Positions 32,601 through 44,058 of a stretch of 64,000 nucleotides of DNA are shown here, one piece after another. The translations under genes and the position numbers were made by a program. Origin of the DNA: Crambe crambe (taxonomy: Eukaryota; Porifera; Demospongiae; Poecilosclerida; Crambeidae); NCBI GenBank assembly GCA_963924555.1, contig OZ004585.1, positions 5,221,488 through 5,285,487 on the forward strand. Direction: 5' to 3'. The notes under the pieces are model-generated. The model was not told the DNA's origin, did no database searches, and was given only the letters and a program-made list of their open reading frames with translations. Position 1 is the first letter of the stretch, and every line of letters starts with the position of its first letter.

Positions 32601-35600
32601 AGCAATAAAAAGTGGAACTAGGGATGTAGCTCGAGAAATTATAAGTGAGCTAAGTCTAATAACACACCGAGCTGGGACTCTGGAAGCTCATGCAGAGTGC
32701 AATCAGTATACAGTGTAAGAATATAATCCACATGTATACTTTATAATAATGATAATTGCAATATTGATTTGATAGCAAAGCCTAATATATAGGAACACTG
32801 AGAATTATTGCTAGCTAGCTATAGCTATCAAGCTGACACATTCAAGTGTTACTGCAACACACACCATTTAACATTGTATAGTCACTTTGCTTGATGTTAA
32901 TTTTTTTTACAGTGGCAGCTCATAATTATTTATAGCTACCTATAACATAATCATTGAAGTTACCAATGCAAATGTTGTTAGGAGGGTCTGCTGAATGATA
33001 TCCATCACGACACCTGCATGTAAAGCTGCCATCATTATTGATGCAATGGGTTGAATCCAGGTCACAATTATGTGTTGCTGCAGTGTGACACTCATTAGTA
33101 TCTAAAATTTTTGAAAATTATTTCATGACTTTACTTTAAAAAAAACAACAACTTATCACAGAATAATAATTAGCTATAATTATGATGTATGATAATTGGG
33201 GTGAACTGAGTGATCCCAACACTAAGGAGTTGGTTGAAAATTTTCTTCCATGTTTGTATGTCCTAATGTTGTTTGAGTATGCAATCACAGTCTGGCAAAA
33301 CAAATAGTAGATTTGGTCAGTTATGTAAAATTTTGGTAGCATAGAAATTGCCTTGAACTAAGCACTGGCTAAGTTCTCAAGTTTTGACTGGAGTAGAAGT
33401 CTCAGTAAACAGCTGTAAAAGTTTTGTTAGGCTAAAACCTTAGGCAGCATTTAGCTAGAATTATGAAGTTACTAAGTTATCTATATTTTTTTCTTCCTTG
33501 AGCTTCGATCGGAGCTTGGCATTGATAGAATGCAAGAAATGAGATTCTTTCTTATGTGAGTTCGAAACTACGTACACCCTCCATCTTTGCTGTTCAATAT
33601 TAATTTTAGTGTGGGGGTGGTGTATCTGGAAATAATGTTCATGCAGTTTACGGACACTTCCCTGAGCTTTTTAAGAGCTGTTACTCTGGCATCATAGAAG
33701 ATAGGGGAGATAATGGTATTATGAATATTATGAAACACTTTCTTGGAATCCATTTTCCTACATGGTTAGCCCTACCCCTTGCCCTACGTAAATACTGAAA
33801 GTCTATGATTTGTGAGGCATTTGGCATTATCTTCAGAATGTAATCATTCAAAAATCTTTATGTACTTAATATATGGTTTGTAAACTTTTAATGAGTACGA
33901 GGGATGTATCCAGTTTAACCCTTTGGCATCAAAAATCATGCACATGCATGCAGTTATCCAGGAGAAATATACTGCTCATTATTGGCATGTCGGCACTATC
34001 AGTAAACAGAGATCTCAGAAAACAATATAACTATCTGGTAAACTCTTTGATTCAAGTGATTTCACTTTGAAGAAGCTTTGATATTTGCTTTCGGTACTCT
34101 TTTTTCTCTCCAAAGGAATGACTAGAAATGCAGGCCTATACTTGCCTATGTTGTTTGGAGGAGAAGAAGCGGTCAAAAACAGTGGCTTGTGCAGCTCGAG
34201 CTGCAAGTCAGGTTGTCATGGGGATCAGTGTCCAATTTATCACGTGGTGTGTCGATCCCTTCTTGAGCCAGAGCTAGAGAAGAAGACGGCACTACTGAAT
34301 GTAAAGGGCTAAAGCTCGAGGCCCGAGGGTGTGCAGTGTCCGAGGGCCAAGAGCTTTAAATCCAGATACTCCCGAGCAGGAGGGATAAATCATAATTATT
34401 TTTTGTGTCTGCCAAGTCCGAAGGCAGTGCGCAAAGCACCAGCTTGCTGTTGACCAGCTAGAATATTCTGTTTTTTATACTAGCTACTCTCAGAAAAGCT
34501 TGTTGGGTTTGAAATGTGGAATATTATTCATTGACAACGGTGCACATTTATAATGATATTCATTGACCACTTTCCACATTTCAAACCCAACAAGCTTTTC
34601 GGAGAGTAGCCAGCATAAAAGGCAGAACTTCCAAGCTGTCTTACTGCATGGGCTGGCCAATTTGTTCCTAGCTGCCCCACTAGGTCAGTGCCGAATCATG
34701 GTACCCTGCCCTGCGTGGGTGAGTTAAGCACAGTGAGTGCGTGCGTGGGTGGGTGGGTGGGTGGCAGCTTTGGGCTGGGCATGACACAACAGGCTATATA
34801 GCTATAATATGTACAGTGAAGTAAATTTCTGTTTATTCACCTGTACATGTTATCCCATCAACACCAATGGAGTATCCATCTCTACAGGTGCAAGTGTGAT
34901 GCGTAGCATTACGTGTACAATCAAAAGTACAGTTATTGGTGATGCCGTCCTGACATTGCGTGTCATCTGTACGGGTGGGAAGAGGATAAAGAGTAAATAA
35001 TTATAGAGGAGCAGATTTTTTAAACATGGACTACCTTAAGCTTGTTGTTGATAACCACTCTAGCAATAATGCACGGTGCTATACACTAGTATGCAAAAGG
35101 CCATTACAATGGAAACTCTAGATACATAATTATGTATCTATGGCAACTCTTGATGCTTAGTGTGTGTCATTCCTTACACAATGTATTCCAGGACACAGAG
35201 TACCTACTCACCGCATTTTGAAATGATAGTTGTTTCATTAAAAGAGCCTACACGATTTTCCTTCTTGCAGGTAACACCAAGTCTCTCCACAGATCCCAGA
35301 GAAGTGAGATTAACAACCAAATGAGTATCATTGATCAAAACTGCTAAATAGGAATCATTCCCTAAAATGTGTGTGTCTGTGGTCCCATTTCCTGTGACAA
35401 ACCAAGTCGTTGTTGGAACAGGTATGATATTGACATTCCGTGTCTTGCACTGCAGAACTGCAGTTTCGTCTGTGAAGTCATTGCCTTCCAGACAAAAATT
35501 GTTCCCAATATCATAAACTAATCCAGTTATCGGACGGACAACTGCATGTGAAATGGAAAATGCTATTTATCATCAGTTAGCTACAATATGCACGAAGTGG

Positions 35601-38600
35601 AAATGCTATTAGGAGATCATGCATGGAGCACTTGGTTGAAGATGCAATGCTAATAATGGATGTGACATCATAATGGTCTACATGCATTGAAGTAAAACCT
35701 CCGAATAACAACCACCTTTGGGGACAGGTCCTTTGCCTAGTTGAGATTGAGGTTGGTCTCTCTTCTTTTATAACCCGTCTAATATTTTATTGGTGAATAA
35801 TTTAATTTTGTACCTGCAGTATTTGTATTCAAAACAAAACTTCTATCTGAAAATAAACACTGTAAAGCTATTTAACTTACTTAAAGAATACAGGAGCTGC
35901 TGATCAAAAAAAAAAAAAAAAAAAAAGAAAAGAAAAAGAAAAAAGAGCAACTACTACACCAGATGGCTTCATGACAAATCTTAGAGCTTTCTTTCTACTA
36001 GTAGTTGTACTTGAGGACATAGTTATACATAGTTTCTGTTCAGAGTTTGGAGTGTCTGCTCATCTGGAAGGTCAATCTGTTCCACTTATTATAGAGCGTC
36101 TACATGGCTGCTCTTTAGGAGCTTGATGTTCGGAGGTTTCAATTATACTTTGAAAGTTATTACAATATACCTTATACATGTGTAGTTATCTTAGGTCTTA
36201 GAACTCTATCAATTATTATGCAATCACCTTGATTTACTCTTATTTCTGGACGAATACCACCTATAAATAATTATTATGACAAGGAACTAAGTTCTGAAGG
36301 ATAAAGAATGCAGGATGATTGAACTGCAGCTATACCGTAGCATACCTATGCATTCATCACGGTTACTAGGAGAAGGAAAATATCCAACAGAGCAGCTGCA
36401 GGTGAAACTACCATCCATATTGTTACAAACGCTATTAGCTGAACAGTTATGAAGATCGTTCGCACATTCATTGATATCTAAAAAGAAAAAAATGAGTATT
36501 ATACCAAGTGAACTAACATACAATATCAATTTTGTGGAAATGTTCTTATTACATGAAATTTACTAATGTACATGTATGTAAAAGCTAATCACAAGTGAGC
36601 AAGATAGTAAACACAAAATTTTCACCAGTATTTCTTAGTAGCAAATTTGACTTATTTTTAGCTCTCATGAAGGTTAGCTGATATACAGTGTATATGGGAA
36701 TTATTATAGTGCAAATTTCATGGCTTGCAAAGATTGATTGCTGAGAACAATTCATTCCTGAACAAATCATTATAAATATAGAATGATATGCTATAAGGTG
36801 ATGTACGTATGTACCTAAACATTGAATTCCATTTCCAAAAAAGCCTTGTTTGCAGGAACATATGAAGCTCCCATCAGTGTTAATGCATGACCCATCGGGG
36901 TGACAATTGTGAAGATTAGTTGCACACTCATTCAGATCTATTTTTTTAAATGAAAGCAATGCAATGGCAATGACAGACACACAGACACAAGGAGTTGCAA
37001 TATTCAGTCCACTAAACCATGGAGAAACCCTTTCCTTCCCTCCCCCCAATTCAAGGCTTTATCTTACCACGACAGCGTACTCCATTCTGGTCCAACTCAA
37101 AAAGGTAGCCTTGATTACAGAAGCACTGTGATGGATTGCCATTGCTGAGCATGGGAAGACATCGGCATGCATGAATGGTCTCTGGATTACAGATACCTGG
37201 AGGGACATGATAATGAACAAAGATGAGGGGAAGTTACCATGATGTGATGGAGAATTAAATATGGTACAACTTAAACCACACATTCCAAGAAAAATGATAG
37301 ATGCTAGCCAATCTATTGCCTTGGAAAATGGTTATGTATAACACTGCTTGTGGTTAGCATCCTCCTACAGTATGTATGCAGCTGGGACCACCACTTACAT
37401 GCATGCTGACAGCAATATCTTAGTCTAAGATGTTGAAGCACTAAATGATTTTTCACTGCTTTTTATGTTGCACGAATATACCCTAGTAATATAAATATAG
37501 CTAACTATTCACATACTGGTCATGAAACAACTGTTTCCATTTCCACGGTAACCTTGTCGACAGTTGCAGCTAAAGGATCCATTGGTGTTGGAACAATTAG
37601 CATTCTCATCACAGGTGTCCAATTCGAGAGCACACTCGTCAATATCTGCCAGAAGAGAACATCAGAGAGCATAGTTGCACTCACTATTATATATATGGAC
37701 TAGCTATGTAGTCTACATACAACGGAAGAACTTGTATACCCATTTTAGTTCTGTATATCCAAAGAGCTACGTACCGACTTCTGTCATGCATGTTAGCAAC
37801 AGTAAATTAGCCACTACAAACATCCTAACATCACACTCTGACTTCTGACATGGTTGTAGGAAGCAGTCAGACAATTGACCATGGCCTAACCACCGACTGT
37901 TTCACCTAGCTACTGTTTCCAAGCAACACTGTAAAGATGATAATGCCCTGTAACTAACCAATCAGATTGCAGACCTAATGTTCTAAGATATTGCTCTAAA
38001 AATTCATAGCTTCAGGGTTTCCCATGATCATCCAGGGATTTGGCCATAATAGGTGTCCGGGGATTTTATTTATTTATTATGGCTGAGTTATTATTGTGGT
38101 CAGTATTTTTTGATTAAGGAAATTATCTTCCTTATGGTTATTGCTTGAAGTTTCGATGACCATTGGGATATGATCCAAGGGATAACTTCTGGCTGGAGGC
38201 TCAGTGCAACCATTTATAGTTGATTTAGTTTAGCAATAGCTATACATACTGAAGCTATACAGAGTCATTTGGAATTTGGGGTAGCTCAGTGTGAATTCCA
38301 CCTCTCAGTAGCTATACTCAATACTGGCATATAAGTCCTGGGCATTAATTTTTCCATCCAATCAATTTAGGTCAAGTCACTTTAGTGGATCCTGTAGAAC
38401 TACTATGTACACATGGGTTATAATACTTGCGTACCTTTACAGGTGAATCCATCCGCTGTCATGTAGTAACCAGGTTGGCATGTGCAAGAGTAGGAGCCAT
38501 TATTGTTGAAACAAATGTCAGAACATCTATCAATACCCATTTCACACTCGTCAATATCTGAAATAATAATTATAATTATACCGCAGAGCACAATAAAATT

Positions 38601-41600
38601 TTTGTGATTTTTGCACTCTGAACCATATAGCTACAGCTATTCCCTTATTTTGTGCATTAATCAATCCACAAAAATTCCAGTTGCTTAAGAATAGCACTTA
38701 GGCAAATATTGGCAGTAAGCACTAATCATGATCGAATATTAATTAGATCCCAATTGTAAAAAAAACCTAGATAGCTATGACTGTAAGCTACTGTAAATAC
38801 CTTCACACGTTCCATTTCTTGAAGTAAAGTTGAAGCCTTTATTGCAGAAACAATTTTTTGTCATACCTTCTCCTTCACACGTACAATTCTCATCAGGTAA
38901 CTGTTGCTGATATCTAATCAAAGCTTCTAATATTTATGAAGCTTTGAGTAAATTATACACTCTCCCTAACAACTTAATGCAACTGAATTTAGGAATAAGG
39001 AACACTGCACATACTTCTGCAAAACATTAAAACCTATTAATATTTACAAAGTTTATTTGTATGAATTGAGCTAGGAAAAGTTATAATGTTGCATTCTATA
39101 ATCAATAACAATTTCTGCTCAAAGTGCTTAATCCCTTTTCCTAGATTCTATATAATATTATGTGGAAATAACTGAGTGCAAAGGCAAGCTGTACTTTAAT
39201 AAGGGAAAAAACATTTCTGTGAAATGAAAAAATCCCTACATATACGTCGGGTAGCTTCAAATTATAGTGTACGTATATGTAGGGATTGTTGGCTGGATAT
39301 ACAGAACAAAGATTGATCCCATTTCCACTCCCTACCCTTGTTTCCTTACTTTTTTGAGCAATGGTCATCCCTACATTTTTTTCATTTCACGGATATTTTT
39401 TCCCTTGCTTGTTCCTGGTCTTTTTTTCTCTCTCTTTATGGTTTCATGTATGTATGCATAAATGCAAGAGTTCATTCTTCTATGTGTATGCAGTGACAGA
39501 AGTTTCTTGTTCTCCAATAGCATAGCAGCCTAATGATTTATCAGCGAGTTACGGCTTGAAATGTTGAGCCTATACTTGGAGGTCGAGGATGCAGATGAAT
39601 CTGAAATAGAGTCCATGGTCCGGTAGATGGATTGGTGAATCTAGCTAGAATTCCCGAGTTGATAGAGTTCGAGTAGTCTATGATTGATCTAAAGCTAGCT
39701 AGCTAGCTTTTGGCTAGCTGAGTAATTTCGAAAAATTGGATATCAAATATATGCGCATGCGTATTATAAAAAAAATGGCTTCCAATAATTAAGTTAGTCA
39801 AGTACTGTGTTCCGTAGTGTGTCCTTTTTACATCGGCTCTTTTGAGGATTGATGAGTACAAAAGATTGTAGTTGGTAGAATTTGGAGTGGATTTATCTAG
39901 AAATCATAGCTGTAGCTTGAGTAGTTTGAGAGATATGGTTGTCTAAGAAGAATAAGAATGATAATAGAGAAGAAGAAGAATCCAGCGATTTACCTGCTTG
40001 CTGTATTTCTGAAACGGTAAGCTCCCTGGTCCTGTAACTTGGTCTGTACTTCGTAGTAGGCTCTAGTAGGCTGGATAATCATTCACAGTAGCTTTTGTTA
40101 AGTCTAAGTGGGGGAACTAGAATTTCACTTTTGTATTAGTCTATAGGCGGCGCGTGCAGCCGTCCGTGTCATCACTACATAGAGAGAGCTACCTCTCTCT
40201 CTGATAGGCTGCCCACTCAATTATAAGTGTGTGAATGTCGATGGGGCCAATGTAAGTTCTAAGTGAAGTGTTTCGACAAGGTAAAGATCCTGGGTTATAT
40301 TTCAATGATGCATATAACTGTAACTTTGCTTAGATTCTAAAAAATAGAAGGGGGTGGGGGAGGTCATTTTCATCACCCAGTCAAAGATCGGTGAAGTATG
40401 GATGGTGAAGAGTCATAGACTTTCAGCATTCAGTTGTAGAGAGCCAAAACTTATTATCTGCTAGAGCACTTAAGACTACTTTACTTTTATACACTTTGAG
40501 GTTGCTACTGACTGCTGAAACCTGGCCATTTTCAGCCATTTTTGACCTCTCGTATTTCTGAGGAAAAAGCAGCATTCGAGTTGATAGAGTGATCGAAGAG
40601 AAGAACTTGTGTTACTTGCTATCAAGAAATGGAGGACCTGTTATACTTTGCATCAGGTTGTCCAGCTGACTGAAGTGGGCATCATCGAGAATTTTCACTC
40701 TTGTTACAAGTATAATACTATTGGGTAAGCTCACTAGCTACAGTATAAGTATGAGACATTTTTCATGTAAGAACAAAAATAGATTATTATTGCAGCGAGC
40801 GAGCGCAGCGAGCGAGTTGACTCTCAGGTCATGACTCATTGAAATTTTAAATTATATATATATATATCTAGGTCTACACTCCAAAATGCCTCAGGCGTAC
40901 GTATGGTACGTGTCCCGAAATAGTAGCGCTGTGCGCGTGCATAATGCGCATGCTCCAATTAATCAAGCTAGATTGTTTTCTACATGCAGCCTTTTGTCAT
41001 AGGGCACTAGGCTTATCTAAGTAGATTGTAGGCGCTTGTTGTCTAAGTGCTTGTGGTAAGTATTTACAGCTTTCTATGTATGGAGCTTCCCGGTTGGAAC
41101 CACAACTTACATGACTCTTGTCTCTGACAGCAAGCACTGGAGCCTATCAGCTGCTCACTTGCTCACTGTCAAATGCTGCACATAATTATAGTAGTAGTTG
41201 TAGAGGCTCTAGCCTGGTACTTTGTTACATATAAACTCAACAGCAACTAAAGAGTTGTAGCACTAACTTGCTTGCTCACTGGCTATCAAAATTAATGTAT
41301 CAAAGTGAATTGTATAGGCACTTGGCTTATCTAAGTGCTTGTGGTAAGTATTTACAGCTTTTGATGCATGGAGATTTCTGGTTGGAACCACCACTTACAT
41401 GACTCTTGTCTCTGACACAATATAAAGCACTGGAGCCTATCATGCTCACTTGCTCACTGTCTAAACTAAACAGAAAAATCTTCTAAAGAGTTGTAGCACT
41501 AAAGAATACTTGCTTGCTCGCTCGCTCGCTGTCAACTGAATGTTGAACATTGCCCTAGTTTACTTGAATATGAATACGAATATTTAGAGCGATAGACTTT

Positions 41601-44016
41601 ACGGTACAAAACACGTTTCACACTTAGCTTAGCTAGCAGTTTGTTCATTCACTTCTTGTGTTTTTGTTGGAGTTTAACCAAATGTCCCTTTGAAAATACT
41701 TTAAACCAAAGGTGGGCTTCCTGATCCGAAGGGGTAACTATCTAAGAACATGTTGTCTTCCATACATGTTATAGCTAATGTTTCCTGTTGCTAGATAGAT
41801 TACAATTACTTTTTTGGTACTCCTGAAGTTTGTGTGGATATTGGAAAATATGCATGCCAGCATAGCACACCAGCAGCTAGTACTTCTCAAGAGAGTTTGC
41901 TACAGAGATTAGCCAATCTTCTGTGCAATCGTGCATATAGAGTGCATGAAGGAGAAACAACAGACAGATTCTTCTTCTGATGAGGTTGTGGTCGATCATT
42001 TCTGCTTGGAGAGCACCTTGATAAGCAGGTACATTTGTACCTATCAAAGGTCAAGGATCAAGGAGGAGTCCATACGCTTTTGTAGCTGCGATGGTCCCTC
42101 ACACAACTGGAGAACTCGTGGTCGTGCTAAATCTAGCTAGCCAGCTGGCATGCATGACGCACTATTTATTTTGCACACTTTCAGATTCTATCGAATTAAA
42201 TAGCTACCGTCATTGGTATCTTTATGAGGAAATTGTATAATATAATTCCAGTCAATATGTCCGGCTATATGGTACTACCAATTTAATAAGGGAAAAAGCA
42301 TTTCGTGAAATGAAAAAAGATGTATATTTCAATTTCATTGGTTTTTATCTAGAGACAGTAGGGATGACCACTGCTCAAAAAAGTAAGGAAACAAGAAGGA
42401 TGGAAATGGGATCAATCTTTGTTCTGTATATCCAGCCAACAATCCCTACATATACGTACATTACTACACTATAATCTGAAGCTACCCGACGTATATGTAG
42501 GGATTGTTGGCTGGATATACAGAACAAAGATTGATCCCATTTCCATCCTTCTTGTTTCCTTACTTTTTTGAGCAGTGGTCATCCCTACATCTTTTTTCAT
42601 TTCACGAAATGCTTTTTCCCTTACTTGTTCCTGGTCTTTTTTCCCTCTCTTTTATGGTTTTAGCTATGTATAAGAGTTCATTCTTCTATGCAGGGACAGA
42701 TGAAAGAAGAATAGCACAGCAGCCCAATCATATTTATCAGGAGTCAAGGTGTTGTGTTATTGTTGAGCTATACTTGGAGGTCGAAGATGCTGAAATAGAG
42801 TCTACCATGGTGAATCTAAATCCCCGAGTCGATACAGTAGTCTATCATCATTATCTAGAGCTAGCTAGTTAGTTAGCTAGCTAGCTAGCTAGAGACAGCT
42901 GAGTAATATTATAATTTTGAATAATTGGATATCAAATACATATATCCCACCTAATACATTTACTCCCATAGAGAAAAGTGCTCTTACTGTCATAAATTCC
43001 CTCCCTTAGGGTAAAGTGCGTTATGACTCATAACGCACAGTCATAACGCACTGTTCCCCAGGCTATGAATAACAACAGTTTTAGGTTTTCTGAAGCTGAC
43101 TGTTGGAAGAAGATGATAATGAAGATAATCTATGAGATAATGATCAGATAACATTGTCATTACCTAGCTATTACTAAAGAGTTTATTTCTGTCTCTGTAT
43201 TATGTTGGCAGTTTATAGCTGACTGTTGGAAGAAGATGATTATGAAGTTAACGATCAGTATATAACATTGTCATTAACTATTACTAAAGAATCTATTTCT
43301 GTCTCTGGGTAGTTTATAGCTGATTGTTGGAAAATGAAGAAGTCATCTGGTGCTGGGTCACAAGGAAACTTCTTTTTTTTTTTGCAATTTTCCACAAGAA
43401 GAAATTATTTCTAAGGCCCATTGGTATTTGGCGTCATACCTTCCGCTAGCTTCGCTGTCGCTAGCAAACACAAAACGTGGGTGGAGGAACTCGTTAATAG
43501 CTGGGTGTGGTGGGCATGGGAGGAGCCTCGTAGTTCGTAGTCTTGCTTGAGAGCACGAGGCTAGAGTTGGCGTCTGAACAACGGCACATCACAGGACAGG
43601 GACAAGCCATGGCAGGAGTTTTCGTTTTGTTTCGTAACTAAGGGGTAGCTACGCTCTAGCTACAGACCGACCAATGAAATCGTGCGCCCTGGGGATATAT
43701 AACAGTTAGAACACGGTAGTCCTGGTGATTATGGCCAAATAAACAACCTTATCCTCGGGCTGCGCCCTCGGATTCGGTTGTTTATTGGCCATAATCACCA
43801 GACTACCGTGTTCTAACTATTACATGCGCATGCGTATTATAGAAAAGATGGCTTCCTAATTGAATTAGCCAAGTGCTGTGCTCCGTAGTGTCTCCTTTTT
43901 CATCGACTCTTTCGAGGATCAATGAGTAGAAAAGATCGTAGTTCGTAGAATTTGGAGTGGATTTATCCAGAAATCATAGCTGTAGCTTGAGTGGTTCGAG
44001 AGATATGGTTGTCTAA

Positions 44017-44058
<42 letters not shown>

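Noticed and set aside
36175-36267. Conserved minus-strand segment with splice-like borders (copy 1 about 7617-7709), possible extra exon between EGF6 and Ig3
   Set aside because: In the phase required by its neighbours it runs into TAA before the donor in both copies; the micro-exon path gives an open frame instead.
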